The notes under the pieces: model-generated
Told to the model about the DNA's origin: nothing
Seen by the model: the letters and a program-made list of their open reading frames with translations, nothing else
Databases searched by the model: none
Assembly (NCBI GenBank): GCA_965206445.1
Contig: CBDBJR010000001.1
Span: 496,001 to 560,000, forward strand
DNA length: 64,000 nt
Direction of reading: 5' to 3'
From: CBDBJR01 sp965206445
Lineage (GTDB): Bacteria > Pseudomonadota > Gammaproteobacteria > Arenicellales > Poriferihabitantaceae
Position numbers and translations under genes: made by a program
In this document: positions 1 to 15,000 of the stretch, one piece after another
Position numbering within the stretch: the first letter of the stretch is position 1
How the letters are laid out: each line of letters begins with the position of its first letter

Positions 1-1
1 G

Positions 2-3000
2 GCGGTGCCGGGGCTGACGTTTGACCCGGCCGCGAACGCCCGGCTGCTGTCCGGCACGCCGACCACAGTGGGGGCTACCACGCTGACCTATACGCTGGCC
101 GACGCCAGGGGTGCCGCCACGGAAACCTTTCCCGTCATCGTTGTCGCCGGGCCGGGTCTGACTGCGCCGCGCCTCTTGGCATATCCACTCGGTCGGGTGC
201 TCACGCCGCTGACGCTGCCGGCGGCCACCGACACCGTCGGCGACCTGCGCTACACGTTGACCGGCCCGGACGGCCTGGCGGCGGCGGTGCCGGGGCTGAC
301 GTTTGAGCCGTCGTCGCGCACGCTGTCCGGCCGGCCGACCGCCCTCGGCCGGGTGGCGCTGCGCTACACCGCCACCGATACCGCCGGCAGTGCCACGGTG
401 CCGATTGACATCCTCGTTGAGGGGCCGCCGCTGGCGGCCACGCTGATGGACCGCAGCTACCCGGTCGGCCGGGCGATCCCGCCCCTGATTCTGCCGCCGG
501 ATCCGCGCACATCCTTCAACCGCCCCGTCGTCTACGCGCTGACCGGCCCGGACGGCGTCGATCTGGCGACCGCCGTGCCGGGGCTGACGTTTAACCCGGG
601 CCAGATCACGCGCTTGCTGTCCGGCATCCCGACCGCCGTCGGCGGCCCGCTGACGCTGACCTACCGCATCACCCGGGACGATGGCAGCACCGCCGCGGCC
701 ACCTTTGACCTCACCATCACCGGCCCGCGTCTGACCGCGCCGGCCGCGCAGGACTATTCGCGCGGCCTCCCGATCCCGCCGCTGACGCTGCCGCCGGCGA
801 CCGCCGCCGATGGCCGCGAAGTGGCTGCCGCCGTGGCCGCCTACACGCTGACCGGGCCGGCCGGCGTGCTGCTGGCGCGCGCGGTGCCGGGGCTGATATT
901 TGACCCGCGCACCCGTGTGCTGACCGGCACGCCGCTCGTCACCGGTACCACCGAGCTGGTCTATGGCGTCGACGCCATGGGCCTTGACCGCGTGCGCTTT
1001 ACCGTCGTCGTCGGTGCCGGGTCGGGGCTGGTGGTGCCGCCCGATCTGACGTTCGAGGCCGGTCGGCCGGTCAGCACCGCGCCGCTGCCGGCGGCCATCG
1101 GCATGGGCCTGCCGACCTATGTGCTGACCGGGCCGGCCGGCGCACCGCTGGCGCGCACCGTGCCGGGGCTGACGTTTGAGCCGCTGGCGCGCACCCTGTC
1201 GGGCACGCCGACCACCGCCGCCGACCCGGTGACGCTGACCTACAGCGCCACTGCGCCGGCCGGCGGCGAGCAGGCGGCGCCGCGCGTCTCCACGGTGCGG
1301 TTTACCGTGACCGTCCGCGGGCCGCGGCTGCCGGCCGTCGCCGATCAGCGCACCGCCGCCGGCGCGCCGCTCTCGCTGGTGCTGCCGGCGGCCACCGACA
1401 CCCGCGGCGAGCCCACCTACACGCTGACCGCCGCCGCCGGGCTGCCGGCGGCGCTGGCGTTTGCGCCGGCCACGCTGACGTTGTCCGGCACGCCGACGAT
1501 GGGGGGCATTACGACCCTGACCTACACCGTCGAGGACGACGTCGGTGTGGCCACGGTGGAATTTGCGCTCACGCTGCTCGGGCCGCGGCTGCCGGCGGTC
1601 GCCGACCGGAGCTATCCGGTCAACACCGCGCTCACCCTGCGCCTGCCGGAGGTGACGCAGGCCAACGGCCCGGTGACCACTACGCTGCGCGGCCCGGACA
1701 ACGGCCCGCTGCCCAGCGGGCTGGTGTTCACGTCGGCCAGCCGCCAGCTGTCCGGCACGCCGACGCGCACCAGCGACGCGACCGAGCTGATCTATACGGC
1801 CACCGACGCCGACGGTACCGCGACGCGCCGCTTCCGCATCACCATCACCGGGCCGCGGCTGGTCGGGCCGGTCAATCAGGCGTATACGATCAACACGCCG
1901 CGCCCCGCCCTGACGCTGTCGGCAGTGACCACCGCGGTCGGCCCGGTGACCTATCGGCTGGTCGGGCCGGAAGGCGCGCCGGTGTCGCGCACCGTGCCGG
2001 GGCTGACGTTTGACCCGGCCAGCCGCATCCTGTCCGGTCGGCCGACCGCCGCCGTCGCGCCGATCACGATGCTCTACACCGCCACCGATAGCCAGACCAC
2101 CGCCACGGCGCGTTTTACCATTGCCGTCCGCGGGCCGCGGCTGCCGGCGGAGCTGCCCGATCTGCGCCTGCTGTTCGGTCGGGCGATCGACATCGCGCCG
2201 CTGCCGCCGGCGACCGCTGCCACCGGTGACCCCACCTACACGCTGACCGGGCCGAGTGGCGACCTGAGTGCGCTGCCGGGGCTGACGTTTGCCGCCGCCA
2301 GCCGCCTGCTGACCGGCACCCCGACCGGCACCCCGACCGGCGTCGCGCCGGTGACGTTGACCTACACCGTCACCGACGACGTCGGCACCGCCACGCGGCG
2401 CTTCGCGGTGACGATTATCGGGCCGCGGCTGACCGCGCCGGAAGATCAGATGCTGCCGGTCGGGCGGGCACTCGTCGTGCCGCTGCCGCTGGCCACCGCC
2501 ACCACCGGCGACCCCACCTACACGCTGACCGGGCCGAGTGGCGACCTGAGCGCGCTGCCGGGGCTGCGGTTTGCCGCCGAGCGGCTCGAGTTGTCCGGTA
2601 TGCCGACCGCCACCACCGCCGCGCTGCTGCTGACCTACACCGTCGCGGACCCGGTCGGCAGCGACACGGTGCACTTTACGGTGACGATTATCGGGCCGCA
2701 GTTGTCCGCGCCGGCTGCTCAGCGCTATCAGGTCGGCATCGCGATTCCGCTGCTGACGCTGCCACCGGCCACCGCCAGCGACGGCGACGTGGTCTACGCG
2801 CTGACCGGCCCGAACGGCGCGCCGCTGGCGGACGCCGTGCCGGGGTTGACGTTTGTCGCCGCCGATCGCCTGCTGACCGGCATCCCGACCGCCGCCACCG
2901 TGCCGGTGACGCTGACCTACACCGCCACCGACGCCGTCGGCATCGCCAGCGCGACCTTTGACGTCGGCGTCCGCATCGGGCTGTTGCTGGGCGCGGTCAC

Positions 3001-6000
3001 CGAGCAGCGCTTTGTGGTCGGGGTCGAGATCGCCACGACGCTGCCGCAGGCGACCCGCGCCGACGCCGAGACGACCCCGGCCTACGTGCTGACCGGGCCG
3101 AACTTCGCAACGCTGGCGACCGCGCTGCCGGGGCTGAGGTTTGATCCGGTCAACCGCGTGCTGTTCGGCACGCCGTCCACCGCCGCCGACGCGGTGACGC
3201 TGACCTACATCGCGGATGACGGCCTCGGCGTCGCCAGCGCCCCCTTTGACGTCATCATCATCGGCCCGCGACTATCGACGCCGGGCGCGCAGCGCTATCT
3301 CCCCCAGGTCTTGCGCTCCATGACGCTGCCGGCGGCCACCCACACCGTCGGCGCCGTGACCTACGCCCTGACCGGGCTGAACGGCGAGCCGCTGGACCTG
3401 CCCGGGCTGAGGTTTGATCCGGTCAGCCACGTGCTGTTCGGCACGCCGCCCATCGCCACCGACCCGGTGCTGCTGCGCTACACCGCCACCGACACCGTCG
3501 CCACCGCCACCGTCGTGTTTGCGCTGACCGTCATCGGGCCGCGGCTGTCGCCGCCGCCCGCGCAGCGCTTTGCCGCCGGGCGCGCGATCACCCCGCTGAC
3601 GCTGCCCCAGGCGACCCGCATCGTCGGCGCGGTGGAATACCTGCTTGGGCCGCTCCCCTCTCAGCTGAGGGCCGCGGTGCCGGGGCTGAGGTTTGACCCG
3701 GCCAGCCGCGTGCTGTCCGGCACGCCGACCGGCAATCCCGGCGACACGGCCACGCTGGGCTACGCTGTCTTCGACGACGACGGCACCATCGTCGTCGGTG
3801 TCACGGTGACCTTTGACGTTACCCTGTTCGGGCCGCAGCTGCCGCCGCCGCCCGCGCAGCGCTTTGCCGTCGGGCGCGCCATCACCCCGCTGACGCTGCC
3901 GCAGGCCACCGACACCGTCGGCGACCTGCAATACCGGTTGTTCGGGCCGCAGCGCGCCGCGCTGAGTACCGCGCTGCCGGGGCTGACGTTTGACCGCGCT
4001 ACCCGCATCCTGTCCGGCACACCGACCGGCAACGCCGGCACCGTGGTCACGCTGGCCTACGTTGTCGACGACGACGACGGCACCACCACCATCAGCAGCA
4101 GCGCGGTGAACTTTGCCGTCACCCTGTTCGGGCCGCGGCTGCTGCGGCCGCCCAATCAGCGCTATGTGCGCAACCAGGCGATCACCCGGCTGACGCTGCC
4201 GGCGGCGAGCGGCACCACCGGCGACACCACGTATATGCTGACCGGCCCGAACGGCACCGATTTGAGCCAGTTGCCGGGGCTGACGTTTGCGCCCGCCGCC
4301 CGCATCCTGACCGGCACGCCGACCGTGACCGGGCTGACGCAGCTGACCTATACCGTCGCCGACGCCGCCGGCATCGCCCAGGCCACCTTTGATGTGACCG
4401 TTGCCGCCGGCGGGCCGACGCTGGTGGTCGACAATCTGCGCCTGCCGTTCGGGCAGGCGGTCAGCCGGACGCTGCCGCCGGGCGATAACCTCAACGGCCC
4501 GGCGACCTACACGCTGACCGGCCCGAACGGCATCGATTTGGGTGCGCTGCCGGGGCTGACGTTTGACCCGGATACCCGCGCGCTGTCCGGTGTGCCGGCG
4601 GCGGTCGGTGCGCCGGTGGGGCTGACCTACAGCGTCACCGACAGCGTCGACACCGCCCGCGTCCGCTTTAGCGTGACGATTATCGGGCCGCGCCTGAGTG
4701 CGCCGCCGACGCAGCGCTTCCGGGTCGGCAACGCCATACCGCCGCTGACGCTGCCGCCGGCCAGCGGCGGCGACGGCGTCGTTACCTACCGCCTGACCGG
4801 GCCGAACGGCAGCGATTTGAGCGCGTTGCCGGGGTTCGAGTTTGACCCGATCACCCGTCGGCTGAGCGGCACGCCGCGCAACGCCCTCCCGCCCCCGCAC
4901 CGCGTCACGCTGACCTACAGCGCCACCGACGCCGCCGGCCTCAGTGACGCGGTGACCTTCGATCTGCTGGTCACCGGCCTGCGGCTGTCGCCGGCCGCGC
5001 CGCTACGACTGGTGGCCGGCAGCATCCTGCCGGAGACGACGCTGGACAACGGTGTCGTGCTGCCGCTGCTGCCGCTGACGCTGGCCGCCGCCGAGGTCGT
5101 CTCCGACGGCGGCACCGTCTCGAGCCCGACCGCGGTGAGCTACGCGCTGACCGGGCCGAACGGCGCGTCGCTGGCCGCGCTGGTGCCGGGGCTGCGCCTG
5201 GACCCGGTGACCCGCATCCTGTCCGGCCGGCCGATCACCACCAACCGCATCACGCTGACCTACAGCGCCACCGCAGCCGACCGCGGCACCGCCCGGACGC
5301 CGGTCGAGTTGTTCGTCACCGCGCCGCTGCTGCCGACCTTGCGCGCCGGCAGGGTGGTCAGTGCCCTGCTGCGGGACCTGATCGTCGAATATCCGCAACG
5401 GGGCATTGACCCCCAGGCGACCACCGCGCTGAGCGGGCAGGACGGCAGGCCGCTGAATAGCATCCTGCCCGGGCTGACGTTCGATCCGGCGACGCGCCGC
5501 CTGTCCGGCACGCCGGAGCGGGTGACGCCGCCGGCAGGTGTCATCCTGACGGTCACCGTCGGCACCCTCCGGATCGACTTTGTCGCCAGGGTGGCGGGGC
5601 CGCTGCTGCCCGCGGACGCGCTGCCGGTGGCGCAGCGCTACCCGGCCGGGCAGGCGATCACGCCGCTGACCCTGCCGGCGGCCACCAACCCGATCGCCGG
5701 CACAACCACCTACCGGTTGACCGGCCCGGCCGGCGCGTCGCTGGACGCGGTGGTGCCGGGGCTGCGGTTTGACCCGGTCCTGCGCATCCTGAGCGGCGTG
5801 CCGTTGACCGCCGCCGACCCGGTCACGCTGACCTACGCCGTGGTCGAGACCGTCAACCGGCTGGCGGTCGTCACCAGCGCCGACTTTGACCTCACCATCA
5901 CCGGGCTGCGGCTGTCCGCGCCGGCCAATCAGGGCTATCTGGTCAGCAACGACATTCCGTCGCTGACGCTGCCGCAGGCCACTGGCAGCGCCGGCGACCC

Positions 6001-9000
6001 GACCTACACGCTGACCGGCCCGGCCGGCACGCCGCTGACCGCCACCGTGCCGGGGCTGCGGTTTAACCCCGGTTCGCGTACGCTGACCGGCATCCCGACC
6101 GTCGCCGTCGCCGCCGACACGCCGCTGACGCTGACCTACACCGTCACCGACGACGTCGGCACCGCCCGCGCGACCTTTGACGTCAGTATCGGCCTCGCCG
6201 AACAGCGCTTTATGACCGGCGTCGCCATCGCCCCGCTGACGCTGCCGGAGGTGGTTCGCCCCGGCGGCGAGACGTCCCGGGCCTACTCACTGACCGGGCC
6301 GAACCTGGCCGCGCTGGCGACCGCGCTGCCGGGGCTGCGGTTTGACCCGGTCAGCCGCACGCTGTCCGGCACGCCGACCACCGATGCCACGGTGTCGTTG
6401 ACCTACATCGCGGTTGACCGCCTCGGCGCCGTCAGCGTCACCGTTGACGTCATCATCATCGGCCCGCGGCTATCGTCGCCGAGCGCGCAGATCCATGGCG
6501 CCGGGAGCCCGCTCTCCGTGACGCTGCCGGTGGCCACCCGCACCGTCGGCGACGTCGTCTACGCGCTGACCGGGCTGACCGGCGCGCCGCTGGACGCGGT
6601 CGTGCCCGGGCTGGGGTTTGTGTCGTCCAGCCGCATCCTGTCCGGGACGCCGACGCGCGCCGCCGACCCGGTGATGCTGCGCTACACCGCCACCGACACC
6701 GTCGGCACCGCCACCGTCGTGTTTGAGCTGACTGTCCGTGGGCCGCGGCTGTCGCCGCCGGGCACACAGCGCTTTGCCGCCGGGCGCGCGATCACCTCGC
6801 TGACGCTGCCGCAGGCCACCGGCGTCACCGGTCCGGTAAGCTACGAGCTGCGCGGGGCGAGCAGCGTGACGGAAAGCCTGGCGGACGCCGTGCCGGGGCT
6901 GACGTTTGACCGCGATAGCCGCATCCTGTCCGGCACCCCGACCGGCAACCCCGGCGACACGGCCACGCTGTTGTACCTGGCCAGCGGCCCAGGCGGCTCC
7001 AGCAGCGTGACCTTTGACGTTATCCTGATCGGGCCGTTGCTGCCGCGGCCGCCCAATCAGAGCTATGCCGTCGACCGCGCCATCACCCCGCTGACGCTGC
7101 CGGCGGCGAGCGGCACCACCGGCGACACCACCTATACGCTGACCGGCCCGAACGGCACCGATTTGAGCCAGCTACCGGGGCTGACGTTTGCGCCCGCCGG
7201 CGACGCCCGCATCCTGTCCGGCACGCCGACCGCAACCGGGGTGACGCCGCTGACCTATACCGTCGCCGCCGCCGTCGGCAGCGCCCGGGTCACCTTTGAT
7301 GTGGCCGTTACCGCCACCGGGCCGGCGCTGGTCGCATCCGACCTGCGCCTGTCGGCTGGCGTCCCGGTTGACCTGCAACTGCCGGCGGCGACCAACGCGG
7401 CCGGCGCGTTGACCTACCGCCTGACCGGCCCGAACGGCGCCGATTTGAGCCAACTGCCGGGGCTGACGTTTGACCCCGCCGCCACCGCCCGCAGGCTGAC
7501 CGGCACGCCGCCCGGCGTCGCCGCGCCGCTGACGCTGACCTACAGCGCCCGTGACCCCGTCGGCACCGCCGGCATCACCTTTACGGTTGAGATTATCGGG
7601 TTGCGGCTGGGCGCACTGGCCAATCAAGTGTATCCGGTCGGCCGCGCGATCCCGCCGCTGACGCTGCCGGCAGCCGAGAATATCGTCGGCTCGGCCCGCT
7701 ACGGTCTGTCGGGGTTGGAGCCGGTGCCGGGGCTGACGTTCGACCCCGACGCGCGTATACTCACCGGCACCCCGACCACCGCCGCCGTGGCGGTGGCGCT
7801 GACCTACACCGTTACCGCTGGCGCCACCGCCAGCATCACCTTTACGGTTGAGATTATCGGGCCGCGGCATAATGGTGTTGCCGACCACATAGCCCTGGTC
7901 GGCAACACCATTCTGCCGCTGACGCTGCCGCCGGCCACCGCCACCGTCGGCAACGTGATCTACGCGCTGACCGGCCCGGCCGGCGCGCCGCTGGCGGAGG
8001 CGGTGCCGGGGCTGACGTTTGCCGCCGCCAGCCGCCGGCTGAGCGGCACCCCGACCGCCACCGCGTCGGCCACGCTGACCTACACTGCGACCGACGCCGT
8101 CGGCATCGTCAGCGTGACCTTTGACGTCCGCGTCAGCGCCGGGCTGCAGCTGAGCGCGGTTCCCGAGCAGCGCTTTGTGGTTGGCGTCGCCATCACCCCG
8201 CTGACGCTGCCGCAGGCGACCCGCGCCGGCGTCGAGACGACCCCGGCCTACAGACTGCTCGGGCCGAGCCTCGACGCGCTGGCGACCGTGGTGCCGGGGC
8301 TGAGGTTTGACCCGGTCAGCCGCACGCTGTCCGGCACGCCGACCACCGGTGCCCCGCTGACGACGCTGGCCTACATCGCGGCTGACCGCCTCGGCAGCAC
8401 CACCGTCACCGTTGACGTCAGCATCATCGGCCCGCGGCTATCGCCGCCGACCGCGCAGATCCATCGCGCCGGGAGCCCGCTCTCCGTGACCCTGCCGGTG
8501 GCCACCCGCACCGTCGGCGACGTCGTCTACGCGCTGACCGGGCTGACCGGCGCGCCGCTGGACGCGGTCGTGCCCGGGCTGGGGTTTGCGCCGTCCAGCC
8601 GCATCCTGTCCGGGACGCCGACGCGCGCCGCCGACCCGGTGATGCTGCGCTACACCGCCACCGACACCGTCGGCACCGCCACCGTCGTGTTTGAGCTGAC
8701 TGTCCGTGGGCCGCGGCTGTCGCCGCCGGGCACACAGCGCTTTGCCGCCGGGCGCGCGATCACCCCGCTGACGCTGCCGCAGGCCACCGGCGTCACCGGT
8801 CAGACAAGCTACGAGCTGCGCGGGGCGAGACGCCTGACGGAAAGGCTGGCGGACGCCGTGCCGGGGCTGACGTTTGACGGCGATAGCCGCATCCTGTCCG
8901 GCACCCCGACCGGCAACCCCGGCGACACGGCCACGCTGTTGTACCTGGCCAGCGGCTCAGGCGGCGCCAGCAGCGTGACCTTTGACGTTATCCTGATCGG

Positions 9001-12000
9001 GCCGTTGCTGCCGCAGCCGCCCAATCAGAGCTATGCCGTCGGCCGCGCCATCACCCCGCTGACGCTGCCGGCGGCGAGCGGCACCAGCGGCGATACTACT
9101 TATACGCTGACCGGCCCGAACGGCATCAATCTGAGCCAGCTACCGGGGCTGACGTTTGCGCCCGCCGGCGACGCCCGCATCCTGTCCGGCACGCCGACCG
9201 CGACCGGCACCGTGACGCTGACCTATACCGTCGCCGACGCCGTCGGCAGCGCCCGTGTCACCTTTGATGTGGCCGTTACCGCCACCGGGCCGGCGCTGGT
9301 CGCATCCGACCTGCGCCTGTCGTCTGGTATCCGGGTTGACCTGCAACTGCCGGCGGCGACCAACGCGGCCGGCGCGTTGACCTACCGCCTGACCGGCCCG
9401 AACGGCACCAATCTGAGCCAACTGCCGGGGCTGACGTTTGACCCCGCCGCCGCCGCCCGCAGGCTGACCGGCCGGCCGCCCGGCGTCGCCGACCCGGTGA
9501 CGCTGACCTACAGCGTGCGCGACACCGCCGGCACCGCCAGCGTCACCTTTACGGTTGAGATTATCGGGCCGCGGCTGGGCGCGCTGGCCAATCAGGTGTA
9601 TCCGGTCGGCCGCGCGATCCCGCCGCTGACGCTGCCGGAAGCCGAGAATATCGTCGGCTCGGCCCGCTACGACCTGGCGCGGTTGGAGTTGCTGCCGGGG
9701 CTGACGTTTGACCCCGACTCGCGCACGCTGTCCGGCACGCCGCGCACTGCCGCCAGCGCCAGCACGCTGATCTACATCGTCGACCAAATCGACGACACGG
9801 GCACCAACACGGCCAGCATCCGGCGCACCTTTGAGGTGCTGATCACCGGCCCGCGGCTGCCCCGGCCGGGTGCGCAGCGTTTTCCGGCCGGCCTGCCGAT
9901 TGACCCGCCGCTGGAGCTGCCGCGGGGGTCACGGGTTGGCCTCGATGGCCGCGCAGTCAGCCTGCCGCTGTCTGCCACCCGCACGCTGACCGGGCCGAAC
10001 GGCAGCACCCTGGCGGCGGCGGTGCCGGGGCTGGTTTTTGCCCCCGCCAGCCTGCGTTTGTCCGGCACGCCGCGCAATGGCGCCGCCGAGGTCGTGCTGA
10101 CCTATGCCGTCACCGACACGGTCGGCAACACCGTCAGCGCGCCGGTTGCGGTGACCATCACCGGCCCGCGGCTGCCGACGCCGGCGGGGCGCCGCTATCT
10201 GCGCGGTAGCGCGGTCGACCAGACGCTGCCGCCGGCTACCGACACCAGCGGTACGGTGACCTATGGCCTGACCGGGCCGGGTGGCATGCCGCTGGCGCAG
10301 GCCGTGCCCGGCCTGGTGTTTGACACCGGCCAGCTGTCCGGCGTCCCGACCACGGCGGTTGCCGCGGTGACGCTGACCTACACCGCCACCGACACCATCG
10401 GCACTTCGATGGTCACCTTGGCGGTGACGGTTGACGGCCTGCGCCTGGCAGCGCCGGCAGCGGCACCGGATTACCGGGCCGGCACCGCGATCCCGCCGCT
10501 GCAGTTGCCGGCGGCCAGCGGCATCATCGGCGCCGCGACCTACACGCTGGTCGGGCCGAACGGGGTTGATTTGAGTGCGCTGCCGGGGCTGTCGTTTGAC
10601 GCCGCGGTCGCCAGCCGCACGCTGTCCGGCACCCCGGCGGTCGGCACCGGCGGGCCGGTGACGCTGACCTGGCGCGTCAGCGACGCGGGCAGCGTCGCCA
10701 CGGCCACGTTTGACGTGACCGTCGCCGGGCCGCAGTTGAGCGGGCCGGGAAATCCGCTGTTTACGGCCGGCAGCCCGATCACCGACCTGCCGCTGCCGCT
10801 GGCCACCGCCGCCACCGGCACGGTCGCCTACGCGCTGACCGGGCCGGGCGGCACGGCGTTGGCCGCGGCGGTGCCGGGGCTGGTGTTTGCTGCCGATAGT
10901 CGCCTGCTGACCGGCACCCCGCTGGCCGCCGCTGCGCCGGTGACGCTGACCTACACCGCCACCGACGGCATCGGCACCGCCACGGTGCGCTTTGACGTGA
11001 CCGTCCGCGCGCCGCTGCGGCTGGTTGCACTGCCCGAGCGGATGCTGCCGGTCGGTGTGGCGATCGACCCGCCGCTGGCGCTGCCGGTGGCCACCGGCGC
11101 CTTCTTCGCCGACCCGGTCGCCTACACGCTGACCGGGCCGGACGGCGCGGCGCTGGAGCGCGTGTTGCCGGGGCTGACGTTTGCCGCCCGCCTGCTGTCC
11201 GGTACGCCGCTCGCCGGCACCCCGCCGGTGACGCTGACCTATACCGCCACCGAGCATGACGGCGCCACCGTCGCCGCCAGCGCCAGCGCGACCTTTGCTG
11301 TGACCGTCACCGGGCTGGCGCTGACCGCACCGCCAGCGCAGCGTTATCGGGCCGGCCTGGCGATCCCGTCGCTGACGCTGCCGGCGGCGACCCGCTTCAC
11401 CGGCAATGTGCGCTACGCGCTGACCGGCGCGGACGGCGGCCCGCTGCCGTCGGGGCTGACCTTTGACCCCGCCGCCGCCGTCCGCACGCTGACCGGCGTG
11501 CCGACCACCGTCGGCGCGGCGGTCAGGCTGACCTACCGCGCGACCGACACCGTCGCCAGCGCGCTGGCGCACTTTACCGTCACCATCATCCGCAACCGGC
11601 CGCCGCAGCCGGACGGCAGCCTCGCGCCGCAGACGGTGGACTCCCGGACGCAGTCAACGCTCGACGTCGCCACCGGCTTCACCGACCCGGAAGGCGACGG
11701 GTTGATCTACTCCGCCACCACGGCCGACCCGACCATCACCACCGTCGCCGTTGACGGCAGTGTGGTCACCATTACCGCAGTGATGGGGGGCGCGACGACG
11801 ATAACGGTGACCGCGGCCGACCCGCTCGATACCGCCGACAACCCGTCCCGGGCGACGCAGACGATTGCCGTGACCGTCAACCCGGTGCCGCTGCTGTCGC
11901 CGGTGGCCCTCATGCTGCGCGAAGACACGCCCAACAACAGCCCGGTCGGCGTGCCGCTGACGTCGCTCGATTTTCCGCCGGGGGTGCCGATCTGGCGCAT

Positions 12001-15000
12001 CATTGCCGGTAACACGGACGACAACCTCGGCGCTGACACCACCGCCGGCACCACCGAGCGGGTGGTGTTTGCGATTGATGCGCGCGACGGCCAGCTGGTG
12101 CTGCTCGAGCCGCTCGATTTCGAGCACACGCGGCGCTATACGCTGACGGTGCGGCTGACCGTCGGCGCGGTGACGGCGGAGGCCGAGGTCACCGTCACCG
12201 TCGAACCGGTCAACGAGCCGCCGGTCTTGTTCAGCCTGATTGCGCCGCAGACGGTCACGGTCGGTCTGTCGCCGGTGATACTCGACCTTGCCGATCACTT
12301 CAGCGACCCGGAAGGCGAGGCCCTGACCTGGACGGTGGCGGTGGACCTGGCGGGTGCCGGGTTGGTCGCGGCCAGCCTGGAGGGCAGTGTGCTGACGCTG
12401 CGCGCGCTGGCGCCCGGCACGGCGACGCTGACCGTGGTCGCGGCCGACCCGTCCGATAGCGTGGTCAGCCCGTCGCGGGCGCATCAGGTGTTTGCCGTGA
12501 CGGTCGCCCCGACGCCGACGCTGGCGGTGACGCTGCCCGAAGACACCGCGGTCGACGCCGTGGTCGGTGCGCCGCTGACGCCGCCGGACGGTTTCCCGGC
12601 GGGGGCGCCGATCTGGCGCATCACCGACGGCAATCTGGACGCCAACACCGCCGACGCCAGCACGCGGGCGGTGTTTGCGATCGGCGCGACCGACGGCCAG
12701 TTGACGCTGCGCGCGCCGCTCGATTTCGAGCACACGCGGCGCTATACGCTGACGGTGACGCTGGCGGTCGGCACCGCCATGGCGACGACCGTGGTGACGG
12801 TGACGGTCGCCGATGTCAACGAGCCGCCGGTCACGGTCGCGGTGCTTGCGCCGCAGACGCTCACGCTGGGTTTGTTGCCGGTCACGCTGGACGTCGCCGC
12901 CGGTTTCAGCGACCCGGAGGCGGCGCCGTTGACGGTTTCCGCCACCGCGGCTGACCCGGCGATCGCCACGGTCGCGGTGGCCGGCAGTGTGGTCACGATT
13001 ACCGCCGTGGCGGCGGGCACGACGACGGTGACGGTGGTCGCGGCGGATCCGTCCGATACCGCCGACAACCCGTCCCGGGTGGCGCAGACGTTTGCCGTGA
13101 CCGTCGCGCCGGCGCCGTCGCTGCCGGCGCAGACGACCTTCACGCTGGCCGAAAACGCGGCGCTCGACACCGCGGTCGGCGCGCCGCTGACGCCGAGCCG
13201 GTTCCCGGACGACGGTCGGGTGTGGACCATCACCGCCGGCAACGCCGCCGGGGTGTTTGCGATCGACCCGGACAGCGGTCAGTTGACGGCGACCACGCCG
13301 GTTGATTTCGAGACCGCGCCGGTGTTGTCGGCGCCGTCGCGGGGCTATGTGCTGACGGTGCAATTGGCGGTGACCGTCGGCGCGACGACGGTCATGGCGA
13401 CGGCGGCGGTGACGGTCACCGTCGACGACGTCAACGAGCCGCCGTTCACCAGCGGCGGCATCCCGGCGCAGACGGTGACGGTTGACCGCGCGACGGTGAC
13501 GGTTGACGTCGCCACCCGGTTCGGCGACCCGGATGCCGGCGATGGGTTGACCTACTCGGTGGTGTCGGCTGACGCGACCATCGCCACCGCCACGGTGCGC
13601 GGCAGCGAGGTCACCATCACCGCGGTGGCGGGCGGCAGCACGCGGATACAAGTGACTGCGGCCGATGCGCTGGGCGCCCGGTCGTTGCCGCCGCTGCCGA
13701 TTGTCGTCACCGTCAACCGCGCCCCGCAGGCGCGGATCGAGCAGGCGCCGATATTGCGGGTGGACCCCGACAGCCCGGTGGTGTTGAACGGCCGTCTCAG
13801 CAGCGACCCGGATGGCGACCCCATCGCCGCCACCCGCTGGCGGGTGGTGCGCAACGCCGTCCCGCCGCTGACGCTGGACACGACCACCGAAGCGCAATTG
13901 CGCTTCACGACGCCGGCGGAGATACGCACCTACATCATCGGGCTGGTGGTCAATGACGGCCTCGCGGATTCGGATGAAGTGACCATCAACGTGGTCGTGA
14001 CCACGGCGCCGCCGGCGCCGTCGGCGACGCTGGCCGGCGGCCTGACCGAGGCCGGGCTGTTCGCCGACCCGCCGCCGACGGTGACGGTGACGCTGGCCAA
14101 CACCGAATACGCGCCGGCGACCGACCTGGATGCGCGTGACTTCCGGCTGTTCGCGTCCGTGGACGGCGCGGTGACGATCGCCGACGTCAGCCGTGACAGC
14201 GCCACCAGCGCCACGCTGACGCTGGCTTACGACGCGACCGACGTGACCATCAACGGCGAGTTGGCGCTGACGGTGCTGGCCGCCGGGCACACCGCCGCCG
14301 GCGAGCTGGATGCCGGCAGTGTGCAGATTACCGCCAGCGCCGGGGTGAATATCTGCGACCGCACGCCGGTGGTGTGGGCGGCGATTCTGGCGGCGCTCAA
14401 CCCGACCCCGAGCGATTGCACCGATGTGCCGGCTGCCGGCCTGTCGTCGCTGGCCGTTCTGGAGTTGGCTGGTCAAGACATCACGGCGTTGCAACGCGGT
14501 GATTTTGCCGGCTTGTCGGGGCTGACCAATCTGGGGTTGAGTCGCAACCGCCTGACCACGCTGCCGGCCGACATTTTTGCCGGCCTGTCGTCGCTGACCA
14601 ATCTGGGGTTGAGTGGCAACCCCCTGACCACGCTGCCGGCCACCCTGTTTGCCGGGCTGCCGTTGACCAATCTGACGCTGAGCGGGGGCGCGTTCACGAC
14701 CCTGCCGAGCGGGGTGTTTGCCGGGCTGTCGGCGCTCGAGCGGTTGTTTTTGAGCAACGACCCGCTGGACCCCATGCGCGGCCTGACCGCGCTCGAGGCC
14801 GGGGTTTTTAGCGATCTGTCGCGTCTGACCACGCTGGATCTGAGCGGCAATAATTTCACCCCGGGCAGCGGGCTGCCGGCCGGCGTGCTGGACCCGGTGA
14901 TCCCCCGGCTCCGGCGGAGCACCATTGTGTCCAGCCTCGGGCTGGGCGACCATTTCGTGGTTGACGTCGGCGTCCGTGCGGCGCATTTTGTCTGCGCGCG

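Larger units (their letters stand above)
2..11593 (+). repeat. He_PIG-type Ig repeat block 1 (about 41 repeats)
   Basis: About 41 tandem repeats of roughly 94 residues (about 282 nt). The consensus carries a 'YTLTGPNG' strand, then 'PGLTFDP', 'R.LSGTPT', 'VTLTYT.TD' and a closing 'VTGPRL.AP..Q.Y.VG' that leads into the next repeat. These are hallmarks of the putative-Ig (He_PIG, PF05345) family, a beta-sandwich found in tandem in large bacterial surface proteins. Motif centres are near 8, 291, 581, 886, 1163 and then about every 280 nt up to 11447. The block is already mid-repeat at base 2, so it continues to the left. It contains three versions of a sub-block, beginning near 3002, 6200 and 8165. 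Likely a long spacer or stalk; individual repeats show no catalytic residues. Confidence 0.88.
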
